A stretch of 64,000 nucleotides of DNA, from positions 521,631 to 585,630 of the forward strand of contig NZ_JAANOQ010000001.1 of assembly GCF_011305415.1 (NCBI RefSeq), written 5' to 3'. The stretch comes from Flavobacterium bernardetii. Its GTDB lineage: Bacteria > Bacteroidota > Bacteroidia > Flavobacteriales > Flavobacteriaceae. A program made the position numbers and the translations under genes. The notes below the pieces were generated by a model. That model worked only from the letters and a program-made list of their open reading frames with translations, was not told where the DNA came from and made no database searches. Shown in pieces: positions 34,492 to 44,455 of this stretch (position 1 is the first letter of the stretch; each line of letters opens with the position of its first letter).

Positions 34492-34501
34492 TAGCAAAAA
34501 A

Positions 34502-34523
34502 AAATCGACCAATTGGTCGATTT
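34502..34523. terminator. Palindromic terminator before clpS end
   Basis: AAATCGACCAA and TTGGTCGATTT form a perfect palindrome with T/A runs on both sides, fit to stop transcription from both the chaperone and clpS sides. Confidence 0.75.
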
Positions 34524-34525
34524 TT

Positions 34526-34801
34526 TTATATGATTACAGCACTTAAACCTGCATCTTGTAACGATATGCATTGCGGTTTTAGTTTTGGTAATTCTCCAGT
34601 TTTTACGGTACATTGTCCTTTGTAATGAACCAAAATAGCGCATTGTTCGGCTTGTTCCCAAGTATGGTTGCAAATTTTGACTAACATTTCAATCACATGA
34701 TCAAACGTGTTGACATCGTCGTTGTATAAAACAATTTCGTTGTTTACGCCAACGGCTTCTTGAACTAATACTTCTTCTAGTGTTTCTGTTAATGTGCTCA
34801 T
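34526..34801 (-). CDS. clpS: ATP-dependent Clp protease adaptor
   Basis: This 91-residue protein starts at the ATG at 34801 (MSTLTETLEEV). It has the ClpS core: VLYNDDVNTFDHVIEML (N-end-rule pocket and ClpA-binding NDD...TF), then CNHTWEQAEQCAILVHYKG. ClpS delivers substrates with destabilising N-terminal residues to ClpAP/ClpCP. Length and motifs are normal. A TAATTTTG promoter box lies at 34823-34830 on the minus strand. Confidence 0.95.
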   Translation of the reverse strand: MSTLTETLEEVLVQEAVGVNNEIVLYNDDVNTFDHVIEMLVKICNHTWEQAEQCAILVHYKGQCTVKTGELPKLKPQCISLQDAGLSAVII

Positions 34802-34940
34802 AACTAATAGTTTATTCTGGTACAAAATTACTAAATTTTTGTAATTTATGTTAGTTCAATTTATATTTTTCGTCTTTTTGATTGATTTTCTTTTCTCATT
34901 TTTTTATTAGGAGAAGAAATTTAATCTAGAAGTATAGTTT

Positions 34941-34990
34941 TTCTCTGTACATTCCGATGAAAAATCGGAACACTCGAACTGACGCTTATG
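34941..34990. repeat. Small intergenic hairpin repeat near prmA end
   Basis: TTCCGAT (34952-34958) pairs with ATCGGAA (34964-34970), flanked by CACTCGAACTGACG. Sequence of this type is dispersed in flavobacterial intergenic DNA. It may also serve as the prmA terminator. Confidence 0.45.
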
Positions 34991-34992
34991 AA

Positions 34993-35832
34993 TTATTTTT
35001 TTGAGTATTTTAATCCCAACCAATTATTTCTTTCTTTTTTTGATTCAAAAGTCAGACCTAATTTTTCGCAACATTCGTTAATCGCTTCAAAATCTTCTGT
35101 GTAAAATCCGCTTAATAATAAAACTGAATTGTCATTCATACAGTTTACATAAGTCGCCATGTCATTCAATAAGATATTTCTATTGATATTCGCAATAAAC
35201 ACATCGTATTTCTGGCCGTCATTCAACCAAGAAGCATCGCCTTCATAAACGGAAATATGTTTGCAATTGTTACGTTCTGCATTTTCAATGGAGTTTAAAT
35301 AACACCAATTGTCAATATCAACCGCATCAATTGGATGCGCGCCTTTCATTTCAGCTAAGATTGCTAAAATGGCAGTTCCGCAACCCATATCAATTGTTTT
35401 TTTATTCGTTACATCTAATTCTAAAAGATGTTGAATCATCATGTGAGTCGTTTCGTGATGACCTGTTCCGAAACTCATTTTTGGTTCAATAACAATTTCA
35501 TACTTCGCATTAGTTGCTGGATGAAATGGTGCGCGAACATGACAAATTCCGTCTACATCAATAGGAGAGAAGTTCTTTTCCCATTCTTCGTTCCAATTTA
35601 CAGGCTCAATTTCGTTGGTTGTATAAGAAATCTTGAAATTTTCATTCGTAAGAATTTCAATATCGTTTAAAATATTTTCAGACCAAACGTCTTTTTGAAC
35701 ATAAGCCGAAACACCTTCTTCGGTTTCTTCAAAGCTTTCAAAAGCGGTTTCTTCTAATTGTGCAATTAAAATTTCCGAACCAAGTTCATTTGGTTCAATT
35801 GTAAAATGGTATGCGATATAGGTATTTGCCAT
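34993..35832 (-). CDS. prmA: Ribosomal protein L11 methyltransferase
   Basis: This 279-residue protein methylates the N-terminus and lysines of ribosomal protein L11 using S-adenosylmethionine. The N-terminal ~100 residues form the substrate-binding domain. The methyltransferase follows with TIDMGCGTAILAILAEMKGA (motif I), DAVDIDNWCYLNS (motif II) and VFIANINRNILLND (motif IV). FGTGHHETTHM lies before motif I, as in other PrmA proteins. It follows the E1 fusion gene in the transcription direction only after a gap toward clpS. Length is normal. Confidence 0.94.
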   Translation of the reverse strand: MANTYIAYHFTIEPNELGSEILIAQLEETAFESFEETEEGVSAYVQKDVWSENILNDIEILTNENFKISYTTNEIEPVNWNEEWEKNFSPIDVDGICHVRAPFHPATNAKYEIVIEPKMSFGTGHHETTHMMIQHLLELDVTNKKTIDMGCGTAILAILAEMKGAHPIDAVDIDNWCYLNSIENAERNNCKHISVYEGDASWLNDGQKYDVFIANINRNILLNDMATYVNCMNDNSVLLLSGFYTEDFEAINECCEKLGLTFESKKERNNWLGLKYSKK

Positions 35833-35855
35833 TCGGTTTTAAATTTTAGTCATAA

Positions 35856-35890
35856 AAAAATAGGAAGCAAAATTACTACTTCCTATTTTA
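35856..35890 (-). terminator. Terminator of the E1 fusion gene
   Basis: AAATAGGAAG and CTTCCTATTT form a 10-bp stem, followed on the minus strand by a T-run. Confidence 0.8.
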
Positions 35891-35906
35891 ATATTTGAGT
35901 TTTTAA

Positions 35907-38309
35907 TTAATATAATTTTGGAAACTTACTCGGATTTGATTCGTTCATCATTTCGTATACTTTTTCAAAAATATCTTCGGCACTTGGTTTAGAGAAATAA
36001 TCCCCATCTGTTCCATAACTTGGGCGGTGTGCCTTAGCTGTTAAGGTTTGAGGTGCGCTATCTAAATGTTTGTACGCGTTTTGGTTTTCAATAATTTCTT
36101 GTAAAATGAAAGCACTTGCTCCACCAGGAACGTCTTCGTCAATGACTAATAAACGGTTGGTTTTCGCTACTGATTTTACGATATCGTGAGAAATATCGAA
36201 AGGTAATAAACTCTGAATATCAATAATTTCAGCGTCAATTCCGTTTTCTAATAATTCTTTAGCCGCTTGTTCTACAATTCTTAAAGTAGAACCGTAAGAA
36301 ACTAATGTAATATCTTTTCCTTCTTTGATGGTTTCAACTACACCAATTGGCGTTTGGAATTCCCCTAAGTTAGTTGGCATTTTTTCTTTTAAACGGTAAC
36401 CATTTAAACATTCAATTACCAAAGCAGGTTCGTCAGTTTTTAATAAGGTGTTATAAAATCCTGCCGCTTTTGTCATGTTTCTTGGCACCAAAACGTGAAT
36501 ACCACGAATTGCGTTAATAATCATTCCCATTGGAGAACCTGAATGCCAAATACCTTCTAAACGGTGACCACGAGTTCTGATAATTAATGGCGATTTTTGA
36601 CGACCATGAGTTCTGTATTGCAACGTTGCTAAATCGTCACTCATAATTTGAATGGCGTATAACAAATAATCTAAATATTGAATTTCAGCAATTGGTCGTA
36701 AACCACGCATTGCCATTCCGATACCTTGACCTAAAATTGTTGCTTCACGAATTCCTGCATCTGAAACACGTAATTCTCCGTATTTTTCTTGCATTCCTTC
36801 TAAACCTTGGTTTACATCACCAATAGTTCCAGCATCTTCACCAAAAATTAAAGTTTCTGGATACGTTGCGAAAATTTTATCGAAATTATCTCTTAAAACT
36901 AAACGCGCATCAACTTCTTCAGCTGAAGCATCATAAGTTGGTTTTACTTCTGTTGTTGAAGCTATATTTTGTTTCGATTCTGAATGTAAATGTGAGCTAT
37001 ATTTTGGTTGAATTCTCTCAATGAAATTAGAAATCCAAGTCGCTAAAGTTTCTCTGTTTGAACCAGAAAGCATTCTTAAAACTTTTCTTGTAACTACTAA
37101 TAAATCTTTTCTAATAGGTTCTTTTATCGCAGCAATATCATTTGCGTATTTTTCAATGAAAACTTTGTTTTCTGAACTTTGCGCGACTTGATTTAAGATA
37201 GCAACAGTAGCCGCTTGATCTTCTTTAATTGCAGTTAAGTAATTTGCCCAAGCTTCTTTTTTACCTTCTAAAACTTCTTTTTTAGATGCTGCTTCAATTT
37301 CTTCTAAATCTTCTGCAGAAGAAATATTGTTTTCAATCATCCATTTTTTCATTTGCGCTACACAGTCGAATTCTGTTTCCCAAGCCAAACGCTCTGCATT
37401 TTTATAACGCTCGTGAGAACCTGAAGTGGAGTGACCTTGCGGTTGTGTTAATTCGTTTACGTGAATTAAAACCGGCACATGTTCTGCTCTTGCTACTTCT
37501 GCTGCTTTTTGGTAAGTATCAACTAAAGCTGGGTAATCCCAACCTTTAACGCGGAAAATTTCGTAACCGTTATTTTCTTCATCACGTTGTAAGCCTTTCA
37601 ATATTTCAGATATATTTTCTTTTGTAGTTTGATATTTAGCATGAACTGAAATACCGTATTCATCATCCCAAACACTCATTACCATTGGAACTTGTAAAAC
37701 ACCAGCGGCATTCATAGTTTCAAAAAATAAACCTTCAGAAGTAGATGCGTTACCAATTGTTCCCCAAGCTACTTCGTTTCCTTTAACTGAGAAATTATTT
37801 TCAGTAGGAATTTCTGAAACATTTCTATATATTTTTGATGCTTGTGCTAAACCTAATAAACGAGGCATTTGCCCAGCAGTAGGAGAGATGTCTGCACTTG
37901 AATTTTTCTGTTTGGTTAAGTTTTTCCAATTTCCGTTTTCGTCTAAAGAATGTGTTGCGAAATGCCCACCCATTTGACGACCGGCGCTCATTGGATCGAA
38001 ATTCACATCGGCATGACCGTATAAACCTGCAAAAAACTGAACGATTGACAATTCGCCAATAGCCATCATAAATGTTTGGTCACGGTAATATCCTGAACGG
38101 AAATCACCATTTTGGAACGCTTTGGCTAAGGCCAATTGTGGTACTTCTTTTCCATCACCAAAAATACCAAATTTAGCTTTTCCAGTAAGTACTTCTTTTC
38201 TACCAAGAAGACTACATTCACGACTAACGGATGCAATTTTAAAATCGGTTAAAACTTCTTTTTTAAAATCTTCGAAAGATATAGTTTCTGCAGTTTTTGA
38301 TTTGCTCAT
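35907..38309 (-). CDS. Alpha-ketoacid dehydrogenase E1, alpha-beta fusion
   Basis: This 800-residue protein joins two subunits of the thiamine-diphosphate E1 enzyme. Residues ~1-400 are the alpha part (SGYYRDQTFMMAIGELSIVQ, GRQMGGHFATH, EVAWGTIGNASTSEG with the cofactor-binding residues). Residues ~470-800 are the beta part (LIFGEDAGTIGDVNQGLEG, GIGMAMRGLRPIAEIQYLDY, RTRGHRLEGIWHSGSPMG). It decarboxylates a branched-chain 2-oxo acid or pyruvate and passes the acyl group to E2, which is not encoded nearby. Such fusions are usual in Flavobacteriia, where they are annotated as 2-oxoisovalerate dehydrogenase. Substrate remains uncertain. Confidence 0.9.
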   Translation of the reverse strand: MSKSKTAETISFEDFKKEVLTDFKIASVSRECSLLGRKEVLTGKAKFGIFGDGKEVPQLALAKAFQNGDFRSGYYRDQTFMMAIGELSIVQFFAGLYGHADVNFDPMSAGRQMGGHFATHSLDENGNWKNLTKQKNSSADISPTAGQMPRLLGLAQASKIYRNVSEIPTENNFSVKGNEVAWGTIGNASTSEGLFFETMNAAGVLQVPMVMSVWDDEYGISVHAKYQTTKENISEILKGLQRDEENNGYEIFRVKGWDYPALVDTYQKAAEVARAEHVPVLIHVNELTQPQGHSTSGSHERYKNAERLAWETEFDCVAQMKKWMIENNISSAEDLEEIEAASKKEVLEGKKEAWANYLTAIKEDQAATVAILNQVAQSSENKVFIEKYANDIAAIKEPIRKDLLVVTRKVLRMLSGSNRETLATWISNFIERIQPKYSSHLHSESKQNIASTTEVKPTYDASAEEVDARLVLRDNFDKIFATYPETLIFGEDAGTIGDVNQGLEGMQEKYGELRVSDAGIREATILGQGIGMAMRGLRPIAEIQYLDYLLYAIQIMSDDLATLQYRTHGRQKSPLIIRTRGHRLEGIWHSGSPMGMIINAIRGIHVLVPRNMTKAAGFYNTLLKTDEPALVIECLNGYRLKEKMPTNLGEFQTPIGVVETIKEGKDITLVSYGSTLRIVEQAAKELLENGIDAEIIDIQSLLPFDISHDIVKSVAKTNRLLVIDEDVPGGASAFILQEIIENQNAYKHLDSAPQTLTAKAHRPSYGTDGDYFSKPSAEDIFEKVYEMMNESNPSKFPKLY

Positions 38310-38475
38310 AATATTACAATGCTTTGATACAAATTTAAATATTTTATTGCAATATTTTCATTTGAAAGTGATTTTTATGAATAATGTATAATTTTATTCT
38401 GTTTTAAGTAAAAATAGTGCAGTAATTTTCCGAAATACTACATATTATATATGAATAATGTAAAATTATTGATAC

Positions 38476-41265
38476 TTAAAACCATCTTCTTGTAAACAAA
38501 GAGGTTAAAGTTTTTGGGCTAATGGTAATTATGAACCGAATTCTTTCTCCATAATTTTTATCGTTCAATTCAAATCCGTTGGAAGAGTAAACAGGGAAAA
38601 ATAATTCAAAATAATCTTGAACTAAATTTAAATGCACACCACTATCATAAATATATTTGGCGTTAAAGCCTTGATTTTTATATGTTCCAACATCGCCATA
38701 TAGTTCAATCCAATTCCAAATGTTAAAACTTGCATTTGTAGTAAAAATGTATTGATTAGCAAAACGAGTATCAAAAATAGATTTAAAAGCACCTTCAGCG
38801 TTAACAAATTGACGACTAAACAAACCTTTGCTTTCACTTCGGCCAATTAAAGCATAATCGAATAAATAATCTGATGGTCTGTCAATTGCGAAACTAAAAA
38901 AATCGTTAGTATTGTCGTTATGTGTGAAAAATCCACCGAAAGCTCTTAAGTTGATGTAACGGTTACTTTCGAATAGTTTTCTGTATTGAATTTGCCCTGA
39001 AACTTTACCAAAAGTACTAGAAACTTGCAAATCGGTTCCATAAGAAAACTGCTTTACTAATTCGCTGTTTCCATAACCATATCGTAAGTTAAAAACAGAA
39101 TAATTTTCTGTATTTTGATTGGTTACAATATTTGATTTTTCTCTGTTAACATAAACTTGTCTGATTGTAATTCCTTCACCTTCATTTTTTCTAAAATTTG
39201 GATTTCTAAAGCTGAAATTTATACTTGGTGTAATTTTAGTGTAAAACGCATCAGGAGCGTAATGCAAGCGTGTTCCAGAAATTCCATAACGGGTATTATA
39301 ATGTTCACTATTTCTATTTTGATCATTAAAACCAAAGCCTACACTTCCTGCTATCGTTTTTGTTTTTGTAGAGAAATTGGGTGTTACATCATAAGTAAAA
39401 GGCTTGTTTATGATTGATTTGTTATTGAGTTTCATTCCAAGTAAAATTCCATCATATAAATTGAATTCAGCTGTTGGAACGTAAAAAACTTGGTTGTACT
39501 TGGCATCTTCGATATCTTTAAAAAAGGTAAATCTGATTTTTCTGTTTCCTAATAAACGGTTTTTTAATTTATAACTGTTATTGTTGTTATTAATTTCTGG
39601 AATTTCGTAATTGTCGTTTAAAACAAACTTCGTAATACTGTCATTTTTTAACGAAAATTTGAATGTTTCTGTATTGTTTTCAACCCAGTTTTTGCTGACT
39701 AATTTGTTTTTATTGTAACCGTAAATGGAAACAGGAACTTTTGCATCACCTACATTTTTTATAGTAACCTCAATGGAATCATTAACTTTATTGGCATTAC
39801 TAATTTTATAATCTATTTTGTTTCGAGAATAAATTAATTCATCAAAAAACCAATCTAATTTTTTGTTAGAATTAGTTTCTATTATATTTTTAAAAACTTT
39901 ATTATCAGTTTTTTTAGTTGCATTTATCTCTACAAATTGTTTAATAGAATTTTCAAGAATATTATTTCCTAAATAGTTATTTAAATAATGAAGAGAAAGT
40001 CCGGATTTGAATTTTCCTGCAATTTTTTCGTTGAATTTTATTTGCGTGTTTTTATCTGTTCCAACTGGCTGATCGATGTTTTTTCTTGCCATTAATAAAT
40101 AATTATAAATGAATTGTTCTGAAAAATTCATATTAATTATTTTATATTTTTTTAAAATTCCGAAACGAGATAATCTTCCAAAAGCTTTAGTATCTGGATA
40201 ATTTTCATCAATGTATTTTTTAATGTAATAATGCTGAATTCCTTCTAAAATCCAATGGTCTTTTCGAAAATTGATTTTCAAATTTGCGGCTAAAAAATTG
40301 TTCAAATAAGTTTTTAAAAACTTCAATTCAAAAACAAAATCATCATTAAATGGCGAAATAAAAGAAGGTAATTCATTTAAGCCATAAAAAGCTTCACGGT
40401 CATAATCTTCTTGGGAAACCATGATTTTTTCTTGTTTGGAAACGCCTATGTTTTCGGCAACATAATTTGTGATTTTATCAATAATTAAAACCTTTTGATA
40501 TATGGCTACATCTTTGGTTTTTAAATTTGTAATTACATTGATTTTTTCATTTTTAAACTCTTCGTAACTAATTTCCTTTTCTAATGCGATAAAAAAATTA
40601 GTACGTGAATTTCCAATTAACTGAGAAGAATTACTAGTTGAAAAGGCAACATCTAAATCTGTAGTTAAAAATAAGTTATCGTGTTGAATGTTAAGTTTGT
40701 AGTTGCTGAATTCTGAAGTTAAATCATCGCTATTTTCTTCACTTTGTGTTTCAGTATCGAAAGCAGAAATGGTTAAAAAACAATTTTTCAACAATATCTT
40801 GTTTTGCGAATAACCGTATTTGGTGAACTTAGTGTTGGGTAAAGTTATTTGGTATTTAATTTTTAATAATGTTGTTTCGCCAATTTGTAGCGGATTTTCC
40901 AACTTTACTCTTACAATATCTACTTGGTTTTCATTTCTATAAAAGGAAAGCGGTTTCGAAAATTGGTTAGTTATTTCAAAAATTTGCGTTTCACCTCTGT
41001 CGGCTTTTTTTGATAAATGAAAACTTCTATTAAATTCATCTGAAAATTTGCTAGCTAAAGCTGATTTTTTACTCGAGAAAGCATGATTCCAATCATTCAG
41101 CGCAATTTCAGTTAAAACGGAAGTAGACGTGTTTTTTAAAATGATTTCTTGAATCACTTCCATTTTCTTTCCGTTCTCTAATAATTTTGCGTTAATTTTC
41201 ACTTCATTTTGAGCAAATGAAACCATTGTTAACATAAAAAATAATAATATTTTAAGTTTTGTCAT
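38476..41265 (-). CDS. M1-aminopeptidase-like secreted protein lacking HExxH
   Basis: This 929-residue protein starts at the ATG at 41265. A signal peptide (KLKILLFFMLTMVSFAQ) precedes an M1-like N-terminal beta domain. The segment DHWILEGIQHYYIKKYIDE around residue 320 corresponds to the second zinc-ligand helix (xxEGxxxY), but the expected upstream HExxH is not seen; the equivalent stretch reads YLNNFLAANLKINF. The C-terminal ~350 residues are strand-rich with Gly/Asn/Tyr (TRYGISGTRLHYAPDAFYTK) and resemble a surface barrel. It is probably an exported, catalytically inactive or divergent peptidase of unknown role. Confidence 0.7.
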   Translation of the reverse strand: MTKLKILLFFMLTMVSFAQNEVKINAKLLENGKKMEVIQEIILKNTSTSVLTEIALNDWNHAFSSKKSALASKFSDEFNRSFHLSKKADRGETQIFEITNQFSKPLSFYRNENQVDIVRVKLENPLQIGETTLLKIKYQITLPNTKFTKYGYSQNKILLKNCFLTISAFDTETQSEENSDDLTSEFSNYKLNIQHDNLFLTTDLDVAFSTSNSSQLIGNSRTNFFIALEKEISYEEFKNEKINVITNLKTKDVAIYQKVLIIDKITNYVAENIGVSKQEKIMVSQEDYDREAFYGLNELPSFISPFNDDFVFELKFLKTYLNNFLAANLKINFRKDHWILEGIQHYYIKKYIDENYPDTKAFGRLSRFGILKKYKIINMNFSEQFIYNYLLMARKNIDQPVGTDKNTQIKFNEKIAGKFKSGLSLHYLNNYLGNNILENSIKQFVEINATKKTDNKVFKNIIETNSNKKLDWFFDELIYSRNKIDYKISNANKVNDSIEVTIKNVGDAKVPVSIYGYNKNKLVSKNWVENNTETFKFSLKNDSITKFVLNDNYEIPEINNNNNSYKLKNRLLGNRKIRFTFFKDIEDAKYNQVFYVPTAEFNLYDGILLGMKLNNKSIINKPFTYDVTPNFSTKTKTIAGSVGFGFNDQNRNSEHYNTRYGISGTRLHYAPDAFYTKITPSINFSFRNPNFRKNEGEGITIRQVYVNREKSNIVTNQNTENYSVFNLRYGYGNSELVKQFSYGTDLQVSSTFGKVSGQIQYRKLFESNRYINLRAFGGFFTHNDNTNDFFSFAIDRPSDYLFDYALIGRSESKGLFSRQFVNAEGAFKSIFDTRFANQYIFTTNASFNIWNWIELYGDVGTYKNQGFNAKYIYDSGVHLNLVQDYFELFFPVYSSNGFELNDKNYGERIRFIITISPKTLTSLFTRRWF

Positions 41266-41336
41266 CTTTTTCTTAATTGCCTTCAATATTACTAAAAATA
41301 ATTGAAAATTTCATAAGAAATTAGTGTTATCTTATC

Positions 41337-41344
41337 TATATTTG
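41337..41344 (+). promoter_or_regulatory. Promoter -7 box (TATATTTG)
   Basis: TATATTTG lies 25 bases before the ATG at 41369 of the secreted nuclease. Confidence 0.55.
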
Positions 41345-41368
41345 TTAATCACCTCAAATGAAATTTTA

Positions 41369-43357
41369 ATGAAAACAAAATTACGATTATTGTTTTTTAT
41401 AGTTTTTTCTTCACTTTCTTATGCTCAAGTTGTGATTAATGAAATTGATCCCGATACACCTTCAACAGATCAAAAAGAATTTATTGAATTAAAATCATCG
41501 ACACCTAATTTTTCATTAAATGGTTATGTGTTGGTTTTGTATAATGGTTCGAATAGTTTAAGTGTTTACTCCATAGATTTAGATGGATATTCAACTGATA
41601 TTAATGGAAATTTCATTGTTGGTAACTCTCAAGTTTTTCCCTCTCCGGCAATTATTTTTCCAGATTCAAAATTAGAAAATGGACCGGATGGTGTGGCACT
41701 ATATTTAGCAAATGGTAGTGATTTTCCTTTAAATACTCCTGCAACTTCAACAAATTTAGTTGATGCAATAATTAATGTTTCTAATGACCCTGACCCAACT
41801 GCATTAATGACTGCATTAGGAGAAACGGTTTCTTATAATGAAGCTATTAACGGAACGATAAATTCTCCTTTGCATTCAATTCAAAGAAAATCGGATGGAA
41901 CGTACGAAGTTAAACCGCCAACTCCAAAAGCGAATAATGATGGAACAGGTACTCCAATTAATTACATAACCACAACTTTTGATGCTGCAAGTTATACCGA
42001 GGGTCAACCTGTAAATATTACTTTTACAACTACTACACCTGTAACTTCAAATACAACTTTTAATGTTTCTTTAGATAATGGAGGCTTTAATAGTTCAGAT
42101 TTTTCAGGAAATACGAATATTACTATTTTATCTAGTACTAATACTGCAAACACAACTTTAACTTTAATTGATGATGTTTTAGATGAAGGTGATGAAGAAT
42201 TGATTTTAAATATTTCTGGATTTCCAGCTGATGTTGAAGTGAATAATAATTCAATTTTACGTCGAGTTAGAGATACAGATTTTCAAGTCGCTGGTTTTGG
42301 AACACCAATTGCGCCAACATTTGGTTTAGTTTCAAGTACAGCTCCTGCTGGATATTATGCTTTTTTGGAAGGATTATCTGGTGTTGAGTTGAAAGAAGCT
42401 TTACAAGAGATTATTGCGAATCCTTCTGAAGTACACTTACATAGTTATGCCGATATGTGGGATATTATTAGAGTTGCTGATACGAATCCCTTAAATAGTG
42501 GAGAAATTTGGGACATGTATTTAGAAGTTCCTATGTCGAAAATTGATCAACAAAACGGAAGCAGTATTGTTGGAAAATGGAATAGAGAGCATATTTTTTG
42601 TCAATCGAGAGGTGGTTTTGATGTTGCTTTAGGAGATTATGCTGACGGAATTAGTATTTGGAACAATACAAGTGCTGCTGCAACTGTTGACGGTGTTTCT
42701 GATGCCCATCATATTAGAGCTGAAAACGGTCAAGAAAATTCATCTAGGAATAATAAAAATTATGGAACAGTAAATTCACCAACAGTTTATGCAGGACCAG
42801 TAGGAACACAAGGTTCTTGGCATGGCGATGTTGCAAGAGCTTGTTTTTATATGGCTGTTCGTTTCAATGGTTTAAATGTTTTGAATGGTGATCCTAGTGA
42901 ATATTTACCAAGTACATCCACATCTTCAGGAAATATTGGAGATTTAGCTACTTTATTAGCTTGGAATGTTTCGGATGCACGAGATGATTTTGAAATGAAT
43001 AGAAATAACTACGTTCAAACTTGGCAAAATAATAGAAATCCTTTTATCGATTATCCTTTGTTGGCTAATTATATTTTTGGTGCGAATTACGGTCAGCCTT
43101 GGTTTGCAGCATTAGCTTCGGAATCTTTTGATGTTTCAGAAGTAAAAGTTTTCCCTAATCCGGCAGCAGAACATATTTTTATTTCAGGTTTATTAGGGAC
43201 ATCTAAAGTGGAAATTTTCTCTGTTTCTGGTGCGAAAGTATTCGAAAAAACTATTAATGAAGACCAAATGATTCCAATTGATTTTGAAACTGGAATGTAT
43301 TTTGTAAAAATTAGTAACGAAGACAAACAAATTGTAAAAAAAATAATAGTGAAATAA
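41369..43357 (+). CDS. Secreted endonuclease I with lamin-tail domain and T9SS sorting tail
   Basis: This 662-residue protein starts at 41369. It has a signal peptide (LRLLFFIVFSSLSYAQ) and an LTD-like domain (VVINEIDPDTPSTDQKEFIE). A Calx-beta-like region (~210-310) precedes an EndA/NucM-type nuclease with GKWNREHIFCQSRGG and DAHHIRAENGQENSSRNN, both hallmark metal/nucleophile motifs. The last ~75 residues (VKVFPNPAAEHIFISG through YFVKISNEDKQIVKKIIVK) are a type A T9SS C-terminal sorting domain. It is probably exported by the type IX system to degrade environmental DNA. Confidence 0.93.
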   Translation: MKTKLRLLFFIVFSSLSYAQVVINEIDPDTPSTDQKEFIELKSSTPNFSLNGYVLVLYNGSNSLSVYSIDLDGYSTDINGNFIVGNSQVFPSPAIIFPDSKLENGPDGVALYLANGSDFPLNTPATSTNLVDAIINVSNDPDPTALMTALGETVSYNEAINGTINSPLHSIQRKSDGTYEVKPPTPKANNDGTGTPINYITTTFDAASYTEGQPVNITFTTTTPVTSNTTFNVSLDNGGFNSSDFSGNTNITILSSTNTANTTLTLIDDVLDEGDEELILNISGFPADVEVNNNSILRRVRDTDFQVAGFGTPIAPTFGLVSSTAPAGYYAFLEGLSGVELKEALQEIIANPSEVHLHSYADMWDIIRVADTNPLNSGEIWDMYLEVPMSKIDQQNGSSIVGKWNREHIFCQSRGGFDVALGDYADGISIWNNTSAAATVDGVSDAHHIRAENGQENSSRNNKNYGTVNSPTVYAGPVGTQGSWHGDVARACFYMAVRFNGLNVLNGDPSEYLPSTSTSSGNIGDLATLLAWNVSDARDDFEMNRNNYVQTWQNNRNPFIDYPLLANYIFGANYGQPWFAALASESFDVSEVKVFPNPAAEHIFISGLLGTSKVEIFSVSGAKVFEKTINEDQMIPIDFETGMYFVKISNEDKQIVKKIIVK

Positions 43358-43379
43358 CGTAAAATTGTTTCATAATCAA

Positions 43380-43387
43380 TATTTTTG
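43380..43387 (+). promoter_or_regulatory. Promoter -7 box of mdh (TATTTTTG)
   Basis: TATTTTTG lies 36 bases before the mdh start, with a TTG-containing -33-like stretch about 20 bases upstream. Confidence 0.55.
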
Positions 43388-43422
43388 TAAAAAATAACAA
43401 CATCAATATTTAATTTATCAAA

Positions 43423-44358
43423 ATGAAAGTAACAATAGTAGGAGCAGGGAATGTAGGTGCATCATGTGCAGACGTAATTTCATACAGAGGAATTGCAAGT
43501 GAAGTAGTATTATTAGACATTAAAGAAGGATTTGCTGAAGGAAAAGCAATGGACATCATGCAATGTGCTACAACAACAGGTTTTAACACACAAGTTTCTG
43601 GAGTAACTAATGATTATTCTAAAACAGTTAATTCTGATGTAGTAGTAATTACTTCTGGAATTCCAAGAAAACCAGGTATGACTCGTGAAGAATTAATTGG
43701 TATCAACGCTGGAATTGTAAAATCAGTAGCTGAAAATATTTTAAAATTTTCTCCAAATACAATTATCGTGGTAGTTTCTAATCCTATGGATACTATGACG
43801 TATTTAACTTTAAAAGCTACAGGTTTACCAAAAAATAGAATTATTGGTATGGGTGGAGCTTTAGATAGTTCACGTTTCAAATATTATTTATCAAAAGCTT
43901 TAAACAAACCAGCTAACGACGTACAAGGTATGGTTATTGGTGGTCACGGTGATACTACTATGATTCCATTAACACGTTTAGCTTCTTATAATGGTGCGCC
44001 AGTGGCTAACTATTTATCTCAAGAAGAATTAGATAAAGTAGCTGCTGATACTATGGTTGGTGGTGCAACTTTAACAGGTTTATTAGGTACTTCAGCTTGG
44101 TATGCGCCAGGAGCTTCTGTAGCGTATTTAGTAGATTCTATTTTAAATAACCAAAACAAAATGATTGCTTGTTCAGTTTTATTAGAAGGTGAATACGGAC
44201 AATCTGATATTTGTTTAGGTGTACCATGTATTATTGGTAAAAACGGAGTAGAAGAAATCGTTGACATCAAATTAAACGATGCTGAAAAAGCAACTTTCGC
44301 AAAATCTGCAGATGCAGTAAGAGCAATGAATGGAGATTTAAAAGCGGTTTTAGCTTAA
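43423..44358 (+). CDS. mdh: Malate dehydrogenase
   Basis: This 311-residue LDH-like malate dehydrogenase oxidises malate to oxaloacetate with NAD+ in the TCA cycle. VTIVGAGNVGASCADVI is the dinucleotide-binding GxGxxG, with VVLLDIKEGFAEGKAMDI containing the NAD-selective Asp. ITSGIPRKPGMTREEL holds the substrate-binding arginines, and IGGHGDTTMIP carries the catalytic His. Length is typical. Monocistronic, with a strong terminator downstream and a TATTTTTG box upstream. Confidence 0.97.
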   Translation: MKVTIVGAGNVGASCADVISYRGIASEVVLLDIKEGFAEGKAMDIMQCATTTGFNTQVSGVTNDYSKTVNSDVVVITSGIPRKPGMTREELIGINAGIVKSVAENILKFSPNTIIVVVSNPMDTMTYLTLKATGLPKNRIIGMGGALDSSRFKYYLSKALNKPANDVQGMVIGGHGDTTMIPLTRLASYNGAPVANYLSQEELDKVAADTMVGGATLTGLLGTSAWYAPGASVAYLVDSILNNQNKMIACSVLLEGEYGQSDICLGVPCIIGKNGVEEIVDIKLNDAEKATFAKSADAVRAMNGDLKAVLA

Positions 44359-44377
44359 TCACTTTTCAACTATATAT

Positions 44378-44410
44378 AAAGCCTACAGGATTTTCTTGTA
44401 GGCTTTTTTT
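44378..44410 (+). terminator. Rho-independent terminator of mdh
   Basis: AAAGCCTACA pairs with TGTAGGCTTT, followed by T residues. Confidence 0.9.
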
Positions 44411-44455
44411 ATTGTTTGATTTGTGATTCTTTACGAAAATAATTACATTTATAAA

